DNA of 64,000 nucleotides from Trogon surrucura. Taxonomy: Eukaryota; Chordata; Aves; Trogoniformes; Trogonidae. Position 1 is the stretch's first letter, and the number at the start of each line of letters is the position of its first letter. The notes beneath the pieces are model-generated. The model made no database searches. It saw nothing but the letters and a program-made list of their open reading frames with translations, and was not told the DNA's origin. A program made the position numbers and the translations under genes. This document shows, in pieces, positions 11,451 to 22,756 of the stretch. The stretch spans positions 115,637,308 through 115,701,307 of the forward strand of contig CM036618.1 of assembly GCA_020746105.1 (NCBI GenBank), given 5' to 3'.

Positions 11451-14400
11451 TTGCAGCCTGGGGGAAACACAACATGTAGCAGGGATCTGTTCCCCAGAAC
11501 ACTGGATTCTGTGGCCACTGTGGTGTGTTTTCAGGTGTTTTATGCATCGTGCTGGCACCTGAGCAACTTCTTGAAAGGGATGCTTCGCTGTGTGCTTTTT
11601 TCGAAGCGACTCGTAGTCCCTGGTGCCCAACTGGAGATGATGTTTGGGCTCTACTCATCAGTCTGGAAACTTGCCCTCAGGGCATGGCTTGCCCAGGATC
11701 CACAAGGCAGAGGCCCTCTGACGAGGTCAGCACCTTGATTTAAGCAACACTTTAAATCAAGGGAGGAGATAGCTCAGAGAAAGCACTGATCCCCGCAGGG
11801 CTCCCATCCCTCTCGGACTCGTCTCCAACGTAATTTTGGAAACAGCCTCCCCACCGGCTCCGTCAAAGTATCGAGCAGACACACCAACTGGGGCTGATTC
11901 CACCCATCTGAGGGACAAGAAAAAGAAGTTGTTTTGGCTTTTTATTATCTGCCAGGAGCCAAGTTTGGGATTGTTGCTGATTGCATCACTCAGCTGAAGT
12001 GCGGCAGCAGAGCTCTACGCCTTATATTGCCTCAACGATATTATCAGCTGGCACCTGGCAAAGAAGGACTTGTGACTTGGGAGATAAGTGGAGGATTGCT
12101 CAGTTAGTTTGGTTCCAAATTTGTTTGTTTTCCCCTTTCTGAGTCTACCATATCCCTCCTTCTCGATAAGTTCAGGCTGTGAACCGACCAGCCTCTGTTC
12201 GTTTGGAAAGGAAGCGCTCCTTTTCACCTTTACAATGGGAATAATAATTGTATCTCAGGGTGGGGATGGACATCAGGAGCATCTTCAGTGGCCTGTCCAT
12301 ACTGGAGGGCTTCCCGAGCATCCCATCCTAGCTGGGCTGTGGTTTGCTTTGGAAAGGTGCTCACTTTGGAAAGGGTCACCAAAAACTGGGAGAAAGGCTT
12401 TTTCCGTAGGCAAAGCGCCTCACGTCATCCTTATAACCTCCGGAGAGCCTGAAGGTGATTGGAGGAGGCTCGGGTCAGTGCATAGACAAGTCAGAGGGAC
12501 TTGAAGGAACAAGAGAGGACTGAAGGAAGGAGCAGAGCGAGCAGAAGCAGGGAGGGCTGGGGGTGCCTTTCCCTTTTCTCTGGGCCCTGGCTGATGTTTC
12601 TGCCCGTGCAGAAAGCACGCGATTTCCGAACCTTCCCCTGCTCCCTCCCAGAGTTTCTATTTACCTTTGCTGGCCCTGCGAAGCAGGCAGTGAGGTATCA
12701 GCATGCTTAAATTCCCAGCCCTGACCTCTGCTGCACTGACAACGGTGCTTTATCTCCTCCGCAACCATGGGGGCTGTTTTTCTGTGATTTTTTTTTTTTT
12801 TTTTTGCAGCATCCCTGGGCAAAGGACGTGCCAGCGGCCACCATTTTTCACAGTGTCGTTCATGGCTGCAGGCTGCCACCAGAGAATAAATCCTGTCCCA
12901 CCTTCCCCCCACCCTCACCAGCAGCAGGGAACCTTCCTCCCAAGGCTTTTGGGTGGGTGCCAGTGGCGAAGCCCCCTGCATCTCCACCCTGGTCCTAATC
13001 CCAAGGGGAAGCATCCCCTTCTGCAGCAGGGGGACGGGGATAATGGGGAATCCATTAGCATCTGTATGTGAGTTGAGGGAGGGGGCTCGGAAAGCAGCGG
13101 GGGTGGAGGGGGGCTTCCTGAATCCACATCCTGGCATCCCTGCTCTCCCAGGTGCTATTTGCCCACCCGAGAGGCCAGGACTGGAGGCAGCTGTGCCTCC
13201 GGGGGCCAGGAAGCATCATCCTCTTCCTCCTCCTCCCCTGGGGGCTCTGCATCACAAGAGCCCCGGGGTATTTCCTCGGTGAGTCGGGTTGTGTTTGCGG
13301 GGGTCCCCAGGGGAGCTGATGAGGTGCTAATGTGGTGGCTGCTGGCAGCTTTTCAGCTGCCAAAGCCGGGATGGGAATGGGGAGGGGGGCCGGGAAGGGA
13401 TGCTGTGGCCAGCCAGGAATGGCCTCTGTGGATTGGGAAAGCTGTCCCATAAGTGGGTCTTTTGTGATGGAAGCGGAAGGAGGGTGTGTGTATATGTCAG
13501 TGAAAGTTGTGTGTGGCGGTGAAAGTTGAGACCCTCGGGCTGGGACCGGTATGACCCGTCCTCGTCAGTCCTGGGGACTGGTGGAAAGAGAGTTTGGCCC
13601 AGGAGGGTCTCTCTCCTTTCTTTCCTGCCCCATGCAGGCACAGAACAAGAGAGATCCCAGTTACAAGAGCTAAGGGGAAATCACGCCTCCTTGCTCCCTT
13701 TTTAGCTTTTTCAGATTTTTCCAGTCTGGTCTTATATTTTTGTTGCTTTGACCTTTTTTTTTTTTTTTCTAATTAAACAACAAATATATTCTCTGGGGCA
13801 TCTTTTGGTATTAAACATAACATGCTCAGACACCCATCCCCACTACTTTAGTGTACAAAAACATACCCAAAGTATAAATCTCGACGAGTAAACTGTAATC
13901 CATGTACTTCATTTAATAAATGCTGGTAGATAAGGATGTACAGGCAGGGCATCTACAGATGGGTATCTGCAGAGATAGGGGCAAGCCTTGCTGTTTGCAT
14001 ACCGAGCCAGGGCTGATGAGGTGTGTAGTGGTCCTGCATCCTTCAAGGAGTGGATTTAACTCCTGGTGGGAGACCTCAGGGAGCTCTGGCTCCTGCACAG
14101 AGATTGAATTAGCTGGGCTGTGGGGCTGCAGCTGAGAGTATGGAGATGGAGAGATAAGTAGTGCCCTCCCTTCCCAGCTCAGGATGAACACCTCTTTTTC
14201 CAAAGCTATAATCATTTGGTTACTCATGGTAGAAAGACAAACTTGAGAAGAAATTGTCAGTGTTGCTCAGGTGTCTTTGGGATCATCCTGGAGGTCCTGA
14301 CCCATGGCTTTGCCTCAGTAGGGCTTCTTGTTGCCCATGGAGGCTCACAGAAGCTCCTGATTCTGCAAGGAGCTGCCTGCTCGCTGGCCCATGTGCATGC

Positions 14401-17400
14401 CACGTGCTGCTGGCCCAGTGGCCACTGAAAGCCCCCCAGCATGAACCTGGTGGGGGGAAGGAGCAACCACCTGTGCCCACCTCTCCCAAACGGGCACTGC
14501 TAGCAGAAATAGCAGCAGCTCTGGTGATTTACAATCACAGCCCTGACTTTAACAGGTTGGTTTTGCTCCCCAACAGCTACAGATTCAGTCTTTTCATTTA
14601 ATAAACCTCTCTTCTCTCTTTTCTTTTTTTTTTTTTCTTGTCTTCCCCACCCACTAACTTCTCTAACCAAGGACAAGGATTTGCCCTTTTTGTTGGGGGT
14701 ACGGGCCAGCTTGCTCTCATCTCCCCTTTGCAAAAATAAGCCCAAATACTTTAAGGATAAAAGAGCTTTGTCTCCAGCCACCCTTGCTCTTGTGGGAGAG
14801 GTAGATGCTGTTGTACCCCAGCGAAGGGTTGTTGAGGGGTGACAGCCCCGGAGCCGGCCCCAGCCATGCCGTAGGGTGATGCCTCCCCACACCAGCCCCA
14901 GATTAGGAATGTTTGCTGTCACCGCAGCCTGCGGCAAGGAAATATTTTCCAAGCCAGAAAAAAAAAAAAAAGGCTTCCCAGTGTATTTTGTGCTGACTGC
15001 TTCCAGCAAGCCCTCTGTAGCTGTCTTGTTCTGACGCTGCCAGGACAGCTACCCTGAGGAAGAGAGGAGGCAAAGGTGGGAGAGCTTTAAAAAGCTCTGA
15101 TTAAGCTTGTTCCACCCTCCAGAGAAGGGATTTAGAGGCTGCAAAACACCCAGAGGCTACTTTTGGAGGGGAGAGAAATGGTTTCCCAGATGCTCAACCC
15201 CCCCACCCTCAAGCATGGCATCCCAAGGGAAGGGGCAGCAGGGTCCCACAGGACGCATTTGGGGATGTTATGGGATGCTCCAGCTCCTTCCCAGGTTGGG
15301 CAGGGAATGTAGGTCAAAGCCCTCCCCTCACTGAAATCCATTGATAATGATGGTGTTACAGGTTGGGCTGAAATATGTACCTCTAGGTCTTTACTCTGGC
15401 ACTGAAACAAAACGTACTCAGAAAACTGTGAAAAATAAACCTAGCTTGTGAATGCAGCTGATTGGAAGGTTTTTCCAGCAGAAAGTGCTGTATGACCCAC
15501 GTAAAATCATTCCTCGGGCATGTGTTGATTTGGGCAGTGTTTCCTCTGGAAAAAAAAAAAAAAAAAAAATCAGAGCAGAGAGGAGGGGGAGAAATGCTTG
15601 GAGAGAGCCAGAGCTTTTCCATCCCTGCTGTAGAATGGTTCCTCTCTGGAAATACATTTTCTTTAGCAGCCTAAAGGCACTTTATTCAGCAGCCCACTGC
15701 CTGGGACGTGCTGCTGTCGCAGGGGGCAAAACGAGATTGGCCTCTGGGGTGGGATGCTGGTCCTTGGTGGGGATGCTTCTGCTGCCTCCATCCTTTTCCC
15801 CCAAGGAACATGAGTTTTATTGGGAGGGCAACTCAGGGAAAGGTCCCAGTGGGCATCGCAGTTTGGTCAACACGTCCTGCTGGGGCAGGTACCCTCAACT
15901 CTTGTGCTGTTTTTTCCCAAAATCACCCCATTGCGACAGTTTTCAGGGCTGTGAGCAGGTGCTGAATGCTTGTCCTCGGGTCGAGGTGGGTTTTTCTCAT
16001 TGGAAAGACTTTTTTTTTTTTTTTCGAGCAGAAAGAAAGGGTTACCAAGTCAGGTGAATGTTTGCTTGGCAAAAATTTAGTCAATCGTGCAGTCAAGGCT
16101 TCCCCAGATCCTAATAGCACAGGTCGAGGTTGAATTTTTTGACTAGAAATGAGCAGGGTGGAAGGAAAATATCATTACAGGCAGCAGCTCTAGCGATGGT
16201 GTCCCTGAGATGGGATGACCGTCCTGGACCCAAAACTGCACTGGGCTGAGGGCGGTGGGGATACAAATGTCCCAACAGCCCCGGGCTCGCCCCACCAGGC
16301 TGGCGACCCCCCCGAGCAGATTTTTTGGGTGATCCTGCATTGCTATTAGTGGTCAAAGAACCGCAGACAGTCCCAGGCAAGCTCCTGTGTTGGTTGTTTG
16401 GGTTTTTTTTCTTTTTTTTTTTTTTTTTTGGTGTAAAAATCTCCGCTCTGGCTTTGCCAGGGACATGTCATTCCTGCAAGCTGCCAGCTCTGGATGGGGC
16501 ACCCAGGGAGATGGGATCCCCTGGGACTGACGGGTTTCCTCAGCCCCCTGCGCCTCACACCCTGGCAGTTTCTTGGGGTTTTTTTTGGGAGGGGGTGATG
16601 CTGCCCCCCATCTCTCCCCGAGCTCAGAGAAGTGGCAGCACTCGGTGAGCTGTTCGCTCTGCTATTTATATCTGCTGCCACGTGCGCGAGAGAGGAGCCT
16701 TTCAGTATAAATGAAGCTATTTTAAAGGTCTTGGCCAGGTATAACTGGCTTAAACAAGGCTAGTAATGACTCAGAGGGCTATAAATGTCTGTCAGAGCCC
16801 TCAGTGAAGGGGATTGATCTCCTCGGCAAAGCAAAAGCCCCAACACGCTCCTGTCCCCTTCCTCCAACACCAGCAACACCACCAGCACCCCTTCCAGCTC
16901 CAGAGACCGGTTCAGCTGGTCAAATCTCTTTGGTTTGATGGGATGAGTTAAATCTTTGGTAACTGGGTCCCCTTTTAAGGTGGCGAGGATGATGGGAGAT
17001 GTGCTGGACCACCTTGGGCTGCGTTACTTCCCCTTCAGGAACTTTCTCCTTCAGACCCTGTGGGAGCTGAAGCACCTTCAGACTAGTCCAGGCTGGAAGG
17101 CTTTCAGCAGAAAGGGGTTTTGTTAAGGAAATAACAGTGAGCTTTTAAAGCAGAGGGGTGGGGTGGATTTTGGGGGGGGGGAGGAGCCTCTATATTCAAT
17201 TTTTCTGTTTTCTTGTTGTAAAAACCAAAGGCATTTCAGTTTTCAGAAACTGATGATTAAACATCAGAAATGTTTCCCCAGAACAAAACCGAAACCTAAA
17301 TACTTTGGTCAGACACGTAACTCTTCCCCTGCCTACCAGGGCCTTTAGGGGATGAAAACATCCATGACAAGACTTTCTTGAGAGGTGAGAAAGACCATGG

Positions 17401-18164
17401 CAGGGGAGCGGCCCCTTGCTCTGAGCATCCTGCCGACACCAGTGAGCCACGGGAGGACAATAATAGAAGTTTCTTTCCCCTTCCCGTCACATTCTTGGGG
17501 GCTTTATTTTACTTTGTGGTGCCGGCCACTGATTCCAGCGAGCCGTTACCTTCTTGCTGGCACATTGAATAATTACAGAGTGGGGAGGAACATTAAAATA
17601 GCACCTGGAGGACTGAATGTGCCAAAAATAGGGATGTCAGCCATGCCCTAACCTAGCTGATCCTCTGGTATGCTCATGGATGAAGTGAGTTTGTCTCTGA
17701 TGGAGTCCCCAAGAACCTGGGGTATCATTCCAATACAGAAAAGATAAATATGCTTGGGCTCTTGGTCAGATATTAAAATTGAAAAAAAATTTTGCATACT
17801 CTTGGCTTTTCCTTTGTTAGACTTGTTAAAGCCTCAGAAAATATATCTGTGAATTAAGAAGTCCCATTAAGTGTTGAATCTAATTAGGAGAAGCTCGACT
17901 GTAGAGTTCTTCAAATAGTTAAGTCAACATCACATGGCGTAATTGTCGTAATTCCCCAGTGACTGGCAAGGGCTTGTTTTAGTGAGTAGCTCTGTAGATG
18001 GGGGGAAAAGAATTCTGTCCCACCAGAGAGTGTTGCTTATCCCAACGTTTCCCATCTGAATTTTTGAATGAGCAAGGGATGTTGTTTCCTGATGTGCTCT
18101 GCAGGTGCAACAGAATCTCCAGGGGTATCATCGGGAATGGGATCTGAAGTGATACTGGCCGTGA
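11451..18164. other. Intergenic, no gene seen
   Basis: Holds poly(T) runs (12788-12805, 13754-13768, 16411-16430) and a poly(A) run (15551-15569). AT-rich stretches at 11945-12055, 13790-13925 and 16660-16800 carry TATAAAT, GATA-like and E-box words, but too few to call elements. Long GC-rich frames near 12.9-13.5 kb overlap on both strands and look non-coding. Confidence 0.65.
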
Positions 18165-18216
18165 CCTTGGGATCGCTCCTTGGGATCACACCTTGGGATC
18201 ACACCTTGGGATCACT
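18165..18216 (+). repeat. 13-bp minisatellite, 4 copies
   Basis: The unit CCTTGGGATCACA occurs in four consecutive 13-bp copies. Differences occur only in the last three bases of copies 1 and 4. Confidence 0.95.
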
Positions 18217-18519
18217 CTTCCCTCTCTCTAGCTCAGACCCAACTGCTCCCACCCCCTCCCCTTATACTTCCGCATTTCGATTCACCTCTAATTTTCAGGT
18301 CTTAATTGGGGGAAAGCTTCAACAAATCCCGAGGGTAACTGGGGTGGCAGGGGATGTGCGCGGTGGCTGGGCACCTCTTGTCTCTGGCACGATCCTTCTT
18401 GCTCTGGAAGTGCGTCTCGCTTCTCGGGGCTGGGGAACAGCTGCTTCTCACTCACAGGAGAGGCCCTTCCTCAACCAAAGCAAAAAAAGAAAAAAAAAAA
18501 AAAAAGCTAACGCATTTAT

Positions 18520-18625
18520 TTTGAAACAATGGTGCAATTGGGAGAGTTCATTATATTGGATTAATTATGATAATTATCAGTAGAAGCGAGATAATTAGCT
18601 TGTTGAGAATAAGGTAAGGAGTTAT
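18520..18625. promoter_or_regulatory. Candidate AT-rich homeodomain/SOX element upstream of FOXA2
   Basis: A SOX-type AACAATGG (18525-18532) is followed within 100 bp by TTAATTA, TAATTATC and ATAATTAG words, several of them overlapping. It lies 3.7 kb upstream of the start codon. This is motif density only; AT-rich DNA gives such words by chance. Confidence 0.25.
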
Positions 18626-19527
18626 TTATTTTTTATTTTAACTATTATTTTCTTTTGCACAGACCAGCCTGGCTGTGCTGTTGTGGTAGGGGGGACCTCA
18701 CCTTCTCCACCTTTAGGATATGTGGTTTGTTGCCACTTGGCCTCCAGCTGCGGTTATGTGCTCGCCCGCTCGCTTGCCACCAAAGCCTAAGTCGAAACCA
18801 TCCCAGCTCTTACACAAAATCGCTGTTGTGATGGAGAAGAGGGAGTGTGAAACAGTCACAGGTGAGTGATGGGGAAGGCCCAGAAGTGACCCAGCTCCTA
18901 GCAATTCTTTGCACCAGTCACCAACCTCCAGCCCTTGGGAAGGGAGAGGCGACTTCTCCAAGTTATGGCTTCTAATGCAAATAAGAACGTAATTTAAAAA
19001 TTAAATTTAAAATAAATATTGGTTAAATATTAAAGAGAAGAAATCTTTCTTAAACTGCCAGCATGTGTAACCCAACCAGGTATGTTTAAATAAAATGCCG
19101 CTGAAAATGCTCAATTTTTATTGTCCCAGGTATTTTAAAATAAAAGGCAATCATATATATTTCACTGCTTTTTTTCCCCCCCTGCTTTCTTAAGAGAGAT
19201 AGTTTGCAGCAGGTTTCCTCAGGAAGGCTGAAGAGGAAGGTGTGGGCTGTGGGACCCCAAGTTATTTATGGGAACAGAGCTCCCCATTGCTACCCGCCAG
19301 GTCAGTCCTGCGCCCAGCCACTTCCAGATGAGCCTCCACTACGTTTGTGAATGCAAAATCCTCTCCCAGCACCAAAAAACCATGTGTCCTCCTCATGTCG
19401 CAGAGACAAGGCCTTTGTCCGAGGACGCGGTTGCCGTAGCATCCCCAAGACACGCGTGCCGGGATGGATGCCGATGCTGTTCCTTGTGACACGGAAGGAA
19501 GATGTATTGGAACGAGGAAAACTTCTC

Positions 19528-19556
19528 CTCATTAGGAGAACTACTCATTAGGAGAA
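19528..19556 (+). repeat. 13-bp direct repeat with a 3-bp spacer
   Basis: CTCATTAGGAGAA occurs at 19528-19540 and 19544-19556. The unit contains a small inverted repeat (CTC...GAG). Confidence 0.85.
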
Positions 19557-20415
19557 TTTCTCATTCCAACACGGTTCTGCACAGAGTGTCCTCCGTGTGC
19601 CGGGCAAGGCGAGAGGCTTGGATTGCGGGACAGGCAGTGAAGGGTGAGACGGTAGAGAAGGAAAGGATGGATTGGAACATTGAAGACAGAACAGCAAGAG
19701 TAGGAATGTCCCTTGCGGTTGAAGAATCCCTCAGGTGAACATTTCTGGGTCAAAACCCAAGCAGATAGGACTCCCGTGAAAGCAACTCTCCTTTGCTTTC
19801 AGCCCACATGCAGTGCAGGGGAGGGAAGTGAAGAGATGTAGAAAAGCCTCATTTTTGGTAGTAATAAAAATTCAAAGTCCTGCTGAGTCGAGGGGGAACC
19901 GGCGTTTCAGAAAGAGTGGGGCCGGGCCCCATGTCAGCACTCCCGACACTCCTCGTGCCGAGGTGCCAGACAGGCTTGGGACACACATTTCATGAGCAGA
20001 GGGGGTAAAAAATGATGCTAAGACAACCTAAATGCCTGTGAGTGGAGGGCTGAGCGGACAGGACCTTTGAACCAATGCTCTTCATCATCTCCAGTAACTG
20101 CATCACTAATTTTACCAAATTCCCCTTCTGGAGCCTTTTGGCTGCACTGCGAGAAAAGTTCCGTGGAGATGTCTTAAGTGAGAGAATCTTGGTTTGGGTG
20201 GACTGGGGGGGCACCGAGCCCAGTAGCCTCTTTCAGCCATGACACGGGGAGACTGATTTTAGGGGTCCTCCCCGCCGGGAAGAAGCATCTCTTGCACAGA
20301 GGAGCGTGCCTTGAGCCGTTTGGGGTAAGACACCTTCCCCTGGAGGATGCAGCACCCTCAATGGCAAACCCGGGAGGTCCCCCTAGGTGTCCCCCCCCCC
20401 AAGAACCCACAGCAG

Positions 20416-20430
20416 GCGACAGGGGGCGCC
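20416..20430 (+). promoter_or_regulatory. CTCF-like motif, + orientation, upstream of FOXA2
   Basis: GCGACAGGGGGCGCC matches the CTCF core CCACCAGGGGGCGCC at 12 of 15 positions by eye. It lies about 1.85 kb upstream of the start codon. GC-rich context raises the chance of a random match. Confidence 0.4.
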
Positions 20431-20800
20431 CCGCCACCGCTTTTAGCCACCGGGACCGGGGAGAAGGCACAGGGATTCCCCTCGTTTTTCGGGGTACCCC
20501 CTTCAGGTCACAGCCCAACCAACCCTAATTCGAAGGGGAGAAAAGAATCAGAGAGAGGCAGACGGGCTGCCTCTGTCGTCAAGGCTATCGCGATAGGAAT
20601 GTGCCCTTGCCGGTAGGCGGTGTTGGGCGAGGGAGTTGGTTGGCGTTTGACGATGACTCCCGAGGGTGCAGGAGCAGGGGAAGGGTCCTGCTGGAGCATT
20701 TTTTAAAATCCTCCTCTCTGCTGCGTTAATATTTAAAAACTATCGCAAGCCTTAGCCGATTGACGCTTGTTGGGTTTTTTTCCTCTCTCGGGAGCGAAAG

Positions 20801-20817
20801 ATAAATAAATAAATAAA
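20801..20817 (+). repeat. (AAAT)n microsatellite
   Basis: About four ATAA units, followed by ACAGATAGATG. Confidence 0.85.
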
Positions 20818-21841
20818 CAGATAGATGTCGGCCGTTTCTGAGGTTGTTTTTTGTTGTTTTTTTTTTTCTTTTGGAATGTGAGGTTCTATGAAACAAGTAA
20901 AAACAAACCCCCGGACGCGGTGGAAGCGGCTGGGGAAGGGGGAGTGCGGTTCAGGCAGCGCCGGTGCCGGGGGGGAGGCACGGTCCCATCCCGAGAGGAC
21001 GGTGGTGTGGAGGTGGAGAGAAGATCCCCCCCACTCCCTCCTGCCACGGAAGGATCCTCTTTCCGTCCCTCTCCGCCGGCTGGACCCCACCCAGAGCCGC
21101 CGCCCCCCCCAGCGCCGATGGGGCGGGCGGCGGAGCCGGGTGGGTTTTGGAGCGGGGTGATTTTTTTTTTTTTTGTCGTCCGTCTGTCCTTCTTTCTTCC
21201 CACCCCCTCCACCCCTTCTGCGAAGCTGCCGCGGCGTTTCGGCAACGGGACCGGCGGCTCCTGCCCTCGACGGCGCCCACCGGGACCCCGCAACGCCCGG
21301 CCCGGGGCCGGGAGTGTCCCCGGGGACACGACAGCGCTTCTCCCGCGCCACCCGCCCCGTTTTTGCCGCTCCCCCCAGCTCCCCTCCTCCGCTTCTTTCC
21401 CTGCCCTCCCTGTTTGTTTTAGTTACGAATTTGTTGTAGGTACCTGAGCCGGAGCCCGGGGAAGAGTCAGAGCGGTGGCTACCGGGCCCGTCGATGGGGC
21501 AGAGCCGGGGCACGGCCGGACGGGCGGAGGGCTGAGCCCTGGGGCCGGGGTCTCTGACGAACAGCCGCGGGGAGAAAAGGTGCGTGGGACCGGGCTGGGA
21601 GCTGCCTCCCCTCGGGGCTGCGGGCGGGGTGGTGGCTGGAGGGCAGCTCCCCCGTCGGGGATGTTTCGGGGAGGGTCGGGCTGCCCGGTTGCGGAGGAAG
21701 GGAGTGGTGTGTGTGATGGAAATGGGGTCGCACAGGATCCCCCTGCAAAGCCAGGGGGAAACCGGGTTGCCGGGGGGGGTTGCGGACCCCCCGTTCTGGG
21801 CAGAGGGGTGCAGATAGGTGCGCGGGAGGCCGCGGAGGAAC

Positions 21842-22262
21842 CTCTCCCGCCTAAGGTGTGAGCTGATTATTCAAATGGGCAGCCGAGGACCTGGGGATTG
21901 GAGGCTCGCCCGGCCGCTCCGTGCTATATCACCCGGGCACCCACGTCACTGCAGCACTTGTCCTCCTCTTCCTCCTCCTCCTCTTCTTCCTCCCTCCTCC
22001 CTCCTCCTCCTCCGGCTCCTCCATCGCCTCCGGGCGACTCTCCGCCGCGAAGCGCTGAAGGAGCAGCAGAGAGGGGAAAAAAAAAATCAAAAAAAACCTC
22101 AGCCCCAGCGCCGCTCGATCTCCCCCCCTCCCCTTCCTCCCTCCCTCCTCTTCCTCCTCCTCCAGAGGCTCCGACGGAGGGGAGGGAGGGCTAGGGACTT
22201 TTTTTTTTTTTTTGGGTTGCTCTCTGTCGTCGTTTGTTGTGGCTGTTAAATTTTAAACTGCC
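21842..22262 (+). promoter_or_regulatory. FOXA2: FOXA2 proximal promoter / 5' untranslated region
   Basis: This is a CpG-rich stretch upstream of the start codon. It contains an inverted CCAAT box (ATTGG, 21897-21901), a TATATC word (21925-21930) and a CACGTCAC element (21942-21949). A long CT-rich stretch (21960-22165) follows, typical of a pyrimidine-rich 5'UTR. No ATG occurs between 22166 and 22262, so the ATG at 22263 is the first in that stretch. A CAG after a strong pyrimidine tract (22161-22165) and a CAG at 22277-22279 are possible 3' splice sites for a separate non-coding first exon. Candidate donors for that exon are AAAG|GTGCGT (GT at 21580) and TAAG|GTGTGA (GT at 21856). The transcription start cannot be placed from sequence alone. 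Confidence 0.6.
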
Positions 22263-22725
22263 ATGCACTCCACTTCCAGTATGCTGGGAGCAGTGAAAAT
22301 GGAAGGCCATGAGCACACGGACTGGAGCAACTACTACGGGGAACCCGAGGTAAGGAAGGGGAACAGGGGCTCCGCCGCCGTCCCCCCCCTCCACCCCCGC
22401 CTCCTCCGCGGCGCCCCCGCTCCCCGTCGGGGCGTCCTCCCCTCGGTTTTGCCAGCCCCGGGACGAGGATTAACTCTGACACGAAAATCCGCTGCGGGCA
22501 GGGCTGCCCTGGTTGCGGGCAGGGGTGCGGGAAGCAGGCGGAGACCGGGGGGAAGGTGTCCCGGGGGTGTTGCCGGGCGGGGGTTAGCGATTTTTTTTTT
22601 TTCTTCTCCCCCCCCGCATTTCGCCCTCCCTCAAAGATTTTTTCTCCCTCCGGGATGTCCCTTCTCCTAATTTCCCTTCTCAGAACGGATCCTGCTGCCA
22701 TCCTGTCTTTTTTTTTTTTTTTTAA

Positions 22726-22756
<31 letters not shown>

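Larger units (their letters stand above)
18217..20879. other. FOXA2 upstream flank
   Basis: Contains the homeodomain/SOX stretch at 18520, a very AT-rich segment (18970-19160), a 13-bp direct repeat and a CTCF-like motif at 20416. GC content rises from about 20.2 kb toward the promoter. No gene seen. Confidence 0.65.

Noticed and set aside
18481..18506. Poly(A) stretches here and at 32620-32645, 49331-49347 and 55335-55352 as possible retroposed-gene tails
   Set aside because: No gene-like or transposon-like sequence precedes them and no target-site duplications are visible.
20752..21513. 253-codon - strand frame and several overlapping + strand frames upstream of FOXA2
   Set aside because: All lie in the CpG island, where stops are rare. 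They overlap on both strands, run through homopolymers and match no protein family.
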